Source: Auxenochlorella pyrenoidosa (taxonomy: Eukaryota; Chlorophyta; Trebouxiophyceae; Chlorellales; Chlorellaceae). From it: a stretch of DNA of 64,000 bases. The position numbers and the translations under genes were made by a program. The notes under the pieces were generated by a model, which had not been told where the DNA came from, did not search any database, and was given only the letters and a program-made list of their open reading frames with translations. Positions 25,288 to 35,517 of the stretch are shown one piece after another. Position 1 is the first letter of the stretch. Each line of letters starts with the position of its first letter. The DNA lies in the NCBI GenBank assembly GCA_001430745.1, contig KQ482063.1:1466224-1530223 (forward strand), in the 5' to 3' direction.

Positions 25288-28200
25288 TCAAGAAAAGGGC
25301 ATGCTCTGGCGGATCAAGTTTGCCGCCACCTGCGCTGCCGGCCGGCCGCCAGCGCTGCCGCGCAGCGCCGCCTGCTGCTGCTGCAGCGCCTCCTGCTGCG
25401 CCGGGGTGGATGCCACGTACATCTTGCGCAGCGCGGGCAGCAGGGAGAGGTCTGGGGGCAGCTGGAAGGAACGGGAGTTCTGATCGAGGTACAGCTCCTG
25501 CGAGCAGCGAGGGAACATGGGGGGGAAGGGGTGGCAGGTGGCAAGGCAGCTATCACAGCAAGGGTGCACCCGGCCTACCGCAAGCTGGACAAAGAGACTT
25601 GCAGCTGTTGTGCAGCTATTGAACCGAGCCCCCTTACCCCCCCCCCTTGGCCGCCCCCCTTGCCTGCAGGTTTGTCAGGCTGGCCAGCTCGGCCGGCACG
25701 CTCTCCAGCTGGTTGCGGTCCAGCCAGAGGCGCTTGAGCGCGGTCAGGCGGCCCAGCTCGGGGGGCACGGCGGTCAGGCGGTTGCTGTACAGCCACAGCT
25801 CCTGCGAAAGGGGGCATGGCTTAGGATGTGGGAGGGCATGCGGGGGAAGGGGGGGCCGCCAGCATGGAGGCAAGCGCAGGGACTGTCACCCGGCGCACCA
25901 ATCCTGCCCGGCCCATGCATGGCGTCTGAGCAGCCCCTGTGCCCCTGTCGACCGAGCCCCGGCCCCCAACCTGCAGCGCGGTGAGGTTGCCGATCTCGGG
26001 GGGCAGGCTGGCCAGCCGGTTCTGGTACAGGCTGAGCCGCACGCACTGGGTGAGCCTGCCCAGCTCGGGGGGGATGCTCGGCAGCGCGTTGCTGTGCAGG
26101 CTGCAGCATGGGCAGGGAGCGCAGGAAAGGGAGTGGAGGGAAGAGAGGACAGGTTGAGTGGCAGGGCATGCGCTGCGTGGGGGCAGCGCCTTGTTACGAT
26201 GGCGGGCGGGCCGGTTGGGCACGCGAGAGCCACAGCCCACCTAGCTGCCGGCGCTGCAGGCAATGGGTGTGCATGACGCAGCCGAGGGCAGGCGCGCCGC
26301 CCCCTCCGGCCAGCTGCTGCAGCTGCTGCACCCACCTCAGGGCCTCCAGCTGCGTCAGGTTGCCCAGCTCTGGTGGCAGGTGCTCCAGCTGGTTGATGTG
26401 CAGCGACAGGCGCACCATGCCGGTCAGGGCGCCAATGGACGGCGGCAGCACGCGCAGGCGGTTGGCGTTCTGCGGGGCGCGGTAGGGTGGGAGGCACTGG
26501 GGTCGAGGCGCGGCCGCAGGGGCGACGGCTGCGCGGGGATGCACGAGAGGCCTCGGTAGAGAACCCCGGCGGGAGCAGAGTGCCATCTGGGCTACGACAG
26601 GATCCACCCGACCACAGCGCGGGAAGCGTGCCCAGTAGGGCCCAGCCCCCTCACCAGGGACAGCCAGGTGAGCGCGGTGCAGGCGCCTATCTCTGGCAGC
26701 AAAACCTCCAGCTCGTTGCTGGGGAGGGGGGCAGGGCAGGGATGCCAGGTGAGCTGTCCAGGTGACAAGGGCAGCACTGCAGGGTGAGGGGTGCAATGCA
26801 CAGTGCTGCGCGAGACCACTCTGCAGGCAGCGGACGAGCCGGCAGGGGAACGCTGTGCCGCCCGCTTGGCCTGCGGGGGAGGGCTGGCCACTGCCGCCAC
26901 GTGCAAAGCCAAGCAGGGTAGGTCGGTTGCTGGCACGTGCGAGCGGTGCCCCATTGAGCCGCAAGTGGCCAGCTGCAGGCCCCAGCAGCAACCAGCCCCC
27001 CACCTGTGCAGGGAGAGGTGGTCCAGGCGGGACAGCGCCGACAGGCTGGGCGGCAGCGCCCGCAGCCGGTTGCTGTGCAGGTCCAGGCGCTGCGCACAGG
27101 CACAACAGAGGAGGCGGCGTCGCACGGAGAGCCCAGAGGGGGGGTGGGGGCAGGGAGATGTATTGAGGGCACCCGGCGCAACCGCGGCTGCTCAATCGCG
27201 CCCGCTGTGGCAACCTGGCATGCAGCTTTGTCCGGGTCGGGGCTGTGCAGTCACCTGCAGCCGGGTGAGGGCGCCGACCTCGGGAGGGATGGACGTCAGC
27301 TGGCACTCGCTGACGTCACTGCAGCAAGGAGGGGGGCAGGCAGGGTGTTGTTGGGCTTGCAGCGCCATTGTGGCGACCTATATATCAGCCCCAGGCCGCT
27401 GGCTGCAGGCTCCACAGCAGAGGCCCCCCACCCCCGGACCGCTCTCACAGCCACTCCAGGTTGCCCAGGGCGGAGATGGCCGGCGGCAGCTCCCGCAGCG
27501 GGTTGAGGCTGAAAGTCAGCTGCTCCAGCGCCGCCAGCTGGCAGACCACCTGCAAAAACAAAGCCAGGGTGGAGTGATGGCATCAATGAACGAGCTCTGG
27601 GAAGATGGGGCTTGGCATGGCAACGCAGGTGGCTGGGTGGGGTGGGGTGGGGGGCCAAGCCTGAGGGGGCGGGCAGCGTGGCCCTTCAGCCAGGCTTGGG
27701 GCTCTCGCTGCGCCAGCCTGGTTGTGGCTAATGCAGCAGGCGCCGGCCTGGGCTGCCCGCAAGCAGGAGCGCCCTTCCGTGCATTGCAAAGGCGATGGCA
27801 CCTCCTCGCGCACGGCCTCACCGGCGGCAGCTCCTTGAAGATGTTGCCTGAGGCGATGAGCACGCGCAGCTGCTGCAGCGCGGCCAGGCTGGCGGGCAGC
27901 CCCCGCAGTGCGTTCTGGCTCAGCCACAGCTTGTGCAATGACGGGCCCAGCGAGTGCAGCGAGTCTGGGAGGTCCAGCAGGCCGGCCTCGCTCAGGAAGC
28001 TGCAGGGCACATTCAGCAGGGAAGTGGGCAGCAAGGGCGGTTGGTAGTGCTGGCCGCACACCAGGGTCAGCCGCTGCTGGTGCCCCTTGATCCTCTTTTG
28101 AATTCTCAGCTGCCTAACATTTCAAACAGGTCGCCTGCCCTCAAATCCCAAAACAGACAGAGGCAGGGTGGGGAGCAAGGGCAGGAGGCACTGCGGAGCG

Positions 28201-28503
28201 GCGGGCAGCAAAGTGCCTGTCGCCAGCACTAGATGCAGGGTCTGCGCAGCGATCTTCGAGGCGCATGGCGCAAAACCCTGCCGATCCCTGCGCCCTAGGC
28301 CCTCTGGCGGAGGCAGCTCACAGCTCCGAGACCCCGCCCGACTCGTCCTCCTGCCACTTCACGCGCTTCCAGCACTTGGGATCTGTCCCAGCGCGCCACT
28401 CGTCCGCAAGGGCGGGAGCAGCAGCGACCAGAGCCTGCAGCACCCCAAGCACCTCATTGTCTGCCATCAGAGCGACGGCTGGGTCCTGTAGCGGACCAGG
28501 CAT
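25288..28503 (-). CDS. Ras-group leucine-rich-repeat protein (PIRL/SHOC2-like)
   Basis: Intracellular LRR scaffold built from 23-residue repeats of the form LxxLPxxIxxLxxLxxLxLxxN. Exon 1 is 28503-28322 and exon 2 28113-27822. Further exons follow down to the stop at 25288, each holding one or two repeats: NALRGLPASLAALQQLRVL, CQLTSIPPEVGALTRLQ, NRLRALPPSLSALSRLDHL, NQLEHLPPELGNLTQLEAL, NRLTAVPPELGRLTALKRL, NQLESVPAELASLTNLQ. A non-LRR N-terminal domain of about 80 residues contains WKRVKWQEDES. The donor after 25664 is GC. Exon borders fall at repeat borders, suggesting growth by exon duplication. Start codon at 28503 is uncertain; the total is about 470 residues. Confidence 0.78.
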
Positions 28504-28761
28504 GACTGTTAGAGCTATCGAGAATGTTGGGTATCGCCAGGAACGACGGCGCCCGCTGTGGGTGCCGCAGCCGCTGCGCTGCCCAACGCAGGATTCTGTG
28601 CATCTCCGCGCCACTTGACACCCCACCAGCGTGTGCTCCTGTCACCAGGCTGTCGCCTCCTACAACATGCTATTCTTGCATGAACAAGAGCTGTGGAATG
28701 ACAGGCCTTTGCATGTTTTTGGTGCGGCGGATCTGCTGCTTTTTCACCACAATCGTGGCGC

Positions 28762-31700
28762 CTAGGCCGCGACCTTGCCCTCCCCCCGCTCAAAGCCCGG
28801 AGGATAGACAGCCTGCACAGCTGCGCGGTGCTCCTGCAGTGCTGCCTCATCCATCTCAGAGGCGGGCCGCCGCTCATGCCGGTACAGCCCAAAAGTGTCG
28901 CGCCCGGCAACAACGGTGACTGCGGGAGGGGGGCGTGGGGCCAGCTGGGTGGAACACGACCGGTGCGCGGGCCATGCGCGGCTCATCATGGCAGGCCCTG
29001 CCACAACGCAAAGTACGGCAACCGTGGCCGTAGTGCCAGCAAGTCTAGTGGCTTGCTCACCCTGTTGGCAACCCTCTGCTCACCTGCGCCCCCCACCCCC
29101 ACCCCCACCCCACCACCCACCCAACCCCCCCCCGCCACCCCCCACCCCACCCCACCCACCCACCCACCCTGCCTGCCCCCCGCACCCGAGTCGCGCGGGT
29201 CCAGGCTCTGCGCCACGTGCGCCGCCATGTAGCGCAGCGCCAGGCCCAGCCGCGGCTGCGAGCCGGGCGCCGCGGGGCCTGAGCAGTGCGCCAGGCGGAT
29301 GTGGTGCAGGGTAGCCTGCCCCGGCAGCAGCGCCACGTGCTCCCCCTCCACCCCCGCCAGCTCCGGGATGGTCTGACCCTTGAGCAGCAGGTTGCCCTCG
29401 GCCCGAGTCTCCACATGCGGCAGCTGCAAGCCCGGGGACAAGGGTGGGGTGGGGGAGGGGGGCAGCGGCGCGCCCGGTGGGTGGGCACGAGGGCAGGTGG
29501 CTGGGCGCAGCAGGTGAGCACCTCGCGGCTAGTCTGGCGCCACTCGATGTGCAGGCCCTGGGGCGCCACCGCAGCCAGCCCTTGCCTGCTTGGTGTGGCT
29601 GCCTGGCAGGAAGTGCAGGCAGCCGTTGGCTGCGTTGGCGGGCGTGAGGGCGAGCCAGGCGGTCACCACATCTGGCGGGTCAAGCCCCACGTATGTGCTG
29701 TCCTGCAGGGCGTGGGCAGGCGGCGCAGCAGTGTGGCTGCTCCCCACCAGGAGGCGCACAGTACGCACGTGCATGCCGCTACTCGCCTCCCAATGGGCAG
29801 GACTGAAACAGCTCAGAGTGACACTGAACAGGAGGAGAGTATGCAGCTGCGGATTGGAAGGGCCGGCGCATGAGGTAGATGACGCAACGGCACGCAGGGC
29901 GCAAGCGTCCCTCCCCTCCCGCTCCCCCATGGGCGCTTGGCTCACCTGGTGCCAGCCCGTGAAGGCACCATCCCCCGGCTGCTTGCAGAACCAGTCGGTC
30001 GACCAGCACAGGATGCTGCGGCACCCGCCCAGGGCCTCGCTGACAGCCGCCACCAGGCGCGGGTGCGCCGCCAGCTCCCAAACCCACGGCAGCAGCAGGT
30101 GCGACTTGAACCGCCAGTCGCCCGACACGGCGCCACCCGGCAGGGCCGCTGCGTACTGCTGGTACTGCTGTGCCAGGCGGGCAGCTTCCTCGGAGCTCAG
30201 GATGGTGAGCGGCCCCGTGAAGCCTCGCTCAGCATACGCCTGCTGCTGCGCCGGCGTCAGCACTGCCGCCCGCTGCTGCCCCTGCTGCTGTGGCTGCTGG
30301 TCGTGCGCAGCGTGCGCCTGCGCTTCTGCCGCCTGCGCTGCCTGCTGCGCTGCAGACCCCTGCTGCTGCTCCGGCTTTCGCGCCACGAGGAAGAGCAGGC
30401 GGTCGGTGAAATGCACGGTGTCCTGCCCAGCATACTGCCGGTCAACCTCAGCGATCCCCTGCACGTCAAGCAGGGAGGGGAGGGCGGGGGCGGGGCCGAG
30501 ACGCAGCGAGGGTCGCAGGTGCAGCAGAGAAGAGGGGTGGTGCAAGCGAGGCAATGCAGCGCGGCATGGGATGGAGCAAGCGAGGCGATGCAGCTGGCTC
30601 TGATGTCCAGAGAGCCCATGCTCGACACTCCTGCCACGGACCTCAGCTCCCACTGCTTTGTGTGCCAAGCGATTGGTGTGCAACGTGAGCCAACAAAGAA
30701 CAGAACACAGGCCCCCTCCCCCCACCCCACCTCCTCCAGCTCCTGCTGGGTGCAGTGCGAGAAGGTGGACCAGAACTTGTCCCGCATCATGCCCAGCCAC
30801 GTCGCCTTGGCCAGCTCGGCGCGGTACTCGTGCGCGTGCACCTGGCAGGGCGGCAGGGGGGGCCGTAGTGGCGCGCTCACTGGGACACATGCCGGCAGCA
30901 CGCAGCTGGCCGCTGCAGGCACGCCAGGCAGGCAGATGCGCCGGCGCAGCCGTGCCGGCAGCGTGGGCGATGCCCATCTGGGGGATGCAGCAGCGTGCCC
31001 TGGGCGGCCTCACCTCGACCTCAAAGCCCGCCGCCTCCATGGCGGCAGTGAACAACGAGTGGTGCGGCTGGTGCTCCTTCCAGATCTGAGAGTGGAGGGG
31101 AGGTTTAAGCGCTGGCCAGAAGTCTGTTGCCCACATGCAGCACAAGTGGCCCGCAGCAAGCACGCGGTAGCCTCCAGCAGGCACATCAGCCTGGGCAGGA
31201 GCAGCAGGTGCACAGGCTGCAAAGTAGGTAGGATGGGCGGGCCTCGCTGCCCGTTCGCTGCGCACAGCGCGCACAGCGGCCCACCTCGTGCGCCCGCCTG
31301 AACAGCGGGTAGTCGACCTCCTGGGGGCGGGTGATGGTGACCGCGCAGCCGCCGGGCATCAGCTGGGAGAACAGGCCCGCGTAGAGTGCCGGGATCTGCG
31401 GCGCTTCCAGGAGGAGGGCAGGGCAGGCCAGCAGCATGAACAAGGCGGGCAACCAGGTTCACTGCCACAGGCACATGGCAGGCTGCGTCGAAGCCAGCGG
31501 GAAGCAGGCGCAAGTGAGTGTAGCGCAAGCGCGGTGGGCACGTGCAGGTGGCATGGCGTGCTGACCCTTTTTCCCAAGCTGTCTCTGCCAAGCCTGCCAG
31601 GCTGGCGTGCTACAATCAACTGCCCCAAAGGCAATGAGCCTCCCAGCAGCAGCAGTAGCGGCAGCAGCAGCAGCAGCAGCAGCAGCCCCAAGTGCCCCAC

Positions 31701-32548
31701 CTGGTCCCCGGGGATGTGGTGCACCAGCTCCTTGAGCAGCACGTGGCTGTACTGCCCGCCCAGCTGCTCCGCCGGCAGCTGGGCAAAGGCCACGGCATCT
31801 AGCAGCATCGGCTCCACACGGGGGTGTACCCGCGCCTGCAGGCGGGGAGGCATAGAGGGGCTCGAACTTCAGCGGCTCAGTAAGGCATGCGCGCAGGGGA
31901 ACACCCTACAGCACTTGCCCAGGGCAAGGGGTGGCCCATTGCCTGGAGCACAGAGCTGTGCGGGCGCAGGGCTGAGGGGGCCTTGAGCCCAGGTGCTGAA
32001 GCCAAAGCCGCAGCACCTGGGCAGCTGGCGCAGCAGCAACTGCACTTGCCACACCAGAGCTGCCCACGGCCCATGCCCCCTCGCCTTCTCCAGCATCTCT
32101 GCAAAGGCGTCCACGCACAGCACACGTCGGCGCACTCGCGCCGCCTCTGCCAGGGCCTGCGTGAAGTTGCCGGTGCCGCCGCCAAGGTCCACAACCTCGG
32201 CCTCCTGTACTCAGTGGAAGATGCCAGCAATGAGTTGGGGACGGCACGCCGCCAAAGCTTGCATCACGATTCGAAATGAAGAAGGCCTGTCTCTAGCAAC
32301 AAGCAAGCAGACGAGACCTTGCCGTGATGTCGCACCTCATCGGGCAACCGAAAGTGGTGCAGTAGGTGGCCCATCACCCAGTCCCGGTATTCTATGGAAG
32401 AGTAGAAGAAGGCCGACTCGTAGGTGGCGGCCACGGCGTCATAGTGTTGCGCCTCCTGGCCGCTCTGGTCGGCAGCGGCGGTGCCGGTGTCGCTGCCGAC
32501 CTCCTCCTGCAAAATGCTGCTTCCATTCGCAGCCGCAGAAGCTGTCAT
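28762..32548 (-). CDS. Fusion of SAM-dependent methyltransferase and phytanoyl-CoA dioxygenase (PhyH) domains
   Basis: Predicted bifunctional enzyme of 594 residues. Exons (minus): 32548-32336, 32201-32085, 31835-31701, 31395-31285, 31085-31014, 30841-30731, 30458-29946, 29702-29586, 29423-29186 and 28919-28762; all phases fit. Residues about 30-260 are a class I methyltransferase: YDAVAATYESAFF, SAM loop VVDLGGGTGNF, acidic VLCVDA, KELVHHIPGDQ. After a Gln/Ala-rich linker, residues about 330-560 are a PhyH Fe(II)/2-oxoglutarate oxygenase: FTGPLTILSSEEA, metal HxD in WHQD (split between exons 7 and 8), NGCLHFLPGSH, distal AHCSG and the 2-oxoglutarate Arg in RLGLALRYM. End of the first domain, linker and start of the second share exon 7, so the fusion does not depend on a splice guess. 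Donors after 32085 and 29586 are GC. Substrates are unknown. Confidence 0.85.
29090..29170. repeat. (CCCCA)n/(CCCA)n simple repeat in PhyH intron 9
   Basis: On the sense (minus) strand this reads as a G-rich GGGTG tract just downstream of the donor at 29185, the opposite polarity to the C-rich tracts before acceptors elsewhere in the window. Confidence 0.8.
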
Positions 32549-32877
32549 ACTGACTCTGAGGCAGGGGTGTGTTGCAGGTGGCTGCAAGCGGCGGGAGGGT
32601 GGCGGGCTTTGCCGGCGAGTGGCGGTGCAGCGGCAACGAGGTGCTGGATTACAGTGTGCCGATGCCAGCATTGGTGGGAAGCAACTGTTTGTCGTGATGG
32701 TGGGCTAGAGAGGCGACACTGGTCGGGACATGCTGCGTGCTGGGCTGCAAGCAGCCAAAGCAAGCTGTCTAGCACCTCAGACTGACACACAAGCGATCCA
32801 CTGACGATCTGTTGCCGGGAAACTCGCCCTCGGGACATGACGGAGTGAAGCACCGAACACAGGGGGCAGCGGCGGCC
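32549..32877. promoter_or_regulatory. Shared divergent promoter region, methyltransferase-PhyH / TAF13
   Basis: 329 bp separate the two start codons. No specific element recognised. Confidence 0.45.
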
Positions 32878-34313
32878 ATGGCGACGGAAGAGAAGGAAAA
32901 GGACAAGGAGAAGAAGCCGGCGGCGAAGCCCAAGGGCGGCAAGAAGGGTGGCGAGAAGGGGAAGAAGGCTGCCGGCGACGGCGAGGCGGGGCCACCGGCA
33001 CCCAAACGGCAGAAAGCTGCTGAGGCCAAGGCTGCCAAGCAGGGTGGGCGGCCCATGGAGATGAAGTGACACCTGCGGAATGGCAGTAGGGTGCAAGTTT
33101 GCGCAGGCGAACCAGCCGTATGCTGCCCACCAGGCGGTCCGGCGCGCACACCGCCTCGCTCGCTTTCGTGATACCGCCATCTGTCCTGCTCCTCTGCCTG
33201 CAGAGGAGGAGCCGGTGCAGCACGAGGCATTCAACATGCGGGGCCAGCTGACACGTGACTGTGAGTGGTGCAGGGGATTCGACCAGGAATTTGCACGCTG
33301 TGCGCGCACGCTGGGCTCCTCAGCGCTCTCTGCGCCGTGGCCATGGCCGCTTGTGCCATATTGCACTGCTGCCGAGCTGCACTGCTCCTGTGCGTGGTGG
33401 CTCATCCGGGCATTCCGCTGCCTTCATGGGCCTACTTGCTGTCTGCTGCACTCCCCGCTGCATTGGGTGCGTGCCGCCGCCCCCACCGCCCTCCCCCCCC
33501 CCAGTGGCGGTGATGATGTACGGCTTTGGCGACGACATCCAGCCGCTGGCGGAGACGCTCGACCTGGTGGAGGACATCGTGCTGGACTACGCCACCACCC
33601 TGCTGCACAAGGCGAGGGCCGCCGCTCCCGCGCACCCTGCGCCCTGCCTCGGGCATGGCGCGGGCCTGTTGCGGCCCCTGCCCCCCAACCAAGGCCCTGT
33701 TGATTGCAGCACCCCCCTGGCTGGACTCCCACCCTGTCTTCACCCCTCAGCCCCCGAACCCCCTCCCCAATGCCCAGGCCATGGACAGCGCCGCGCTGCG
33801 CGGCAAGCTGCGGCGGCCGGGCGCCCCCGGCGCGGGCGCCGCCGTGGGCGCCGAGGACATCCTGTTCCTCGTGCGCAAGGTGGGCTGGCATGCAGAGGGC
33901 AGCTGTGCGCCAATGGGCATGCCGGCGGTGATGGCACAGGGGTCTGGGCAGCTTTCGCATCCAGGCTTTGAGGGAGGGTGCGCAGCCACCTAGGCACCAG
34001 CCCGCTCCTGTTTGCCTGCTCAGATGGTATGCGCCGCCGCTGCCCATGTTTCCCTGTATTATAGTCCCTGCCTCCCTCCCCGCACGCCGCTGCCGCTGTG
34101 CACGCTCAGGACCGCCCTGCAGCCCTGAACCGCGCTGTACCGGCGCTGTTCCGCCTCTGCGCAACCCTGCCAACCCGCCCCCCCCCCCCCCCCCCTTCCC
34201 CTGCTGGGCAGGACCCCAAGAAGTATGCCCGAGCCAAGGAGCTGCTGATCATGGACGAGGAGATCAAGAAGGCCAAGCAGCTGGTGGACGACGTGGGGCC
34301 CGCAGCCGCCTGA
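32878..34313 (+). CDS. TAF13: Transcription initiation factor TFIID subunit 13
   Basis: Histone-fold subunit of the general transcription factor TFIID, which pairs with TAF11. Five exons: 32878-33043, 33204-33260, 33505-33611, 33778-33879 and 34212-34313, giving 177 residues. After a Lys/Ala-rich nuclear N-terminal tail comes the TAF13 fold: MMYGFGDDIQPLAETLDLVE, EDILFLVRK, DPKKYARAKELLIMDEEIKK. These are close to the conserved eukaryotic sequence, so identity is secure. The N-terminal basic tail of about 80 residues is longer than in yeast or animals. The donor after 33611 is GC (CAAG then GCGAGG). An insert in the fold (PGAPGAGAAVGA) replaces the usual short loop. Confidence 0.93.
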
Positions 34314-35517
34314 GGGGGCCGGCGCCTGGCTGCCAAGCGCCAGGTGGCGCCGCGCCCCCGCTTGCAAGCGCACGCTGCGGGCGCACCTCTGGGTGGCAGA
34401 CTGGGTGGCGGCGGGAACGGCAGGTCGCCCCACCATGGGAGCCTGGGCGTTGCGCCATGCAGCCGTGCCTGGCAGGCATCCTCTGCGGGGCGCCACCAGG
34501 CTCGCATGCCATGGCACAGTGCGCCTGCAAACTCCAAAGCTCACATGCTCAGTATAACTATGTTCTGCCGCAGGCAAGCTGCTGCTCCTTGTCAGGCCCT
34601 GCCAAGCTTTGTACTGCTGCTTCCAACCGCTTGACAGTTCCGTTTTGTTCTCGCTTTGCTTCTGCCTGTGCATGCTCTGCTCTGCCTTTCCTGCTCGCCC
34701 TTTGCCCCTTCTACCAACACCAACGCATCGATGCATCAAGAAATAACGTCAATGCTGACATGCAAGACCGACACCTGCAGGTGAATGGCCGAGAGGATCT
34801 GGGTTTCGGGCTGCAGAGCAGCCTTCTGTATGCTCTGCCTGGTGGTTACTTGTGGGGTTCTGCCAGCAACCAGTTGCAGATGTGAAGTTTCGTATGGAAG
34901 GAGCCGTTGCAGACGTAGGCATCCATGTTGCCTTGGTGCAGGCTGGGTGGGCAGGTGCTGCTCAGGCAGTGTTGGTATGGCATAAGTTGCATCCAATGTC
35001 ACAAATTATACCCTCCGCGTTCTGCGACTACCATAGTGCATTTGAGGCAACATTACAGGCCAGCAGCACCTTTTGAAAGGGACTTGGCCATGTGTGGCAA
35101 CGCTGGCCGTCGCATCACGCATTGCAGGCACTCTTTAGGTTGGGATGCCCATTGAGGTGGCGCCGACACCTTTTCTCACATAGGATCGCATCTCGCATGT
35201 CAGCACTGTTCTTCACTGGACGGCTGGGCCTGCTTGCCGGGCAAACAACCCTCGCACGCTTTCTGCGCACTCCTTCAGCCCAGAGCCCTCGGCATCGCCA
35301 TCTCCGCCGTCTGAGATCGCCGTCGGGTGCGCCCTCGGCATTGGGTCGTCTTGCGGGCAGCCTGGCCACCGTCGCCACCTGTGTCGCCGCCTCCTGCTGC
35401 CAGCCAGCCGTGTTTGGGTTCCTACCTCTGCTGTGGTTGAGCCCCCGCTGCGTGTTAGTACAGTCCATCCTGAAGCTGTCCTGACCTTGCTCTGTAGCAG
35501 GCAGCAGCGCCCGCGGC
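34314..35517. other. Intergenic region TAF13 to SPATA20
   Basis: 1.2 kb with lower GC than the genes. It holds the TAF13 3' UTR and the SPATA20 upstream region. ORFs here are short and unconvincing. No RNA gene recognised. Confidence 0.45.

Noticed and set aside
32545..33405. 286-codon minus-strand ORF overlapping TAF13
   Set aside because: Mirror of the TAF13 Lys-rich exon; no conserved motif, and TAF13 is secure on the plus strand.
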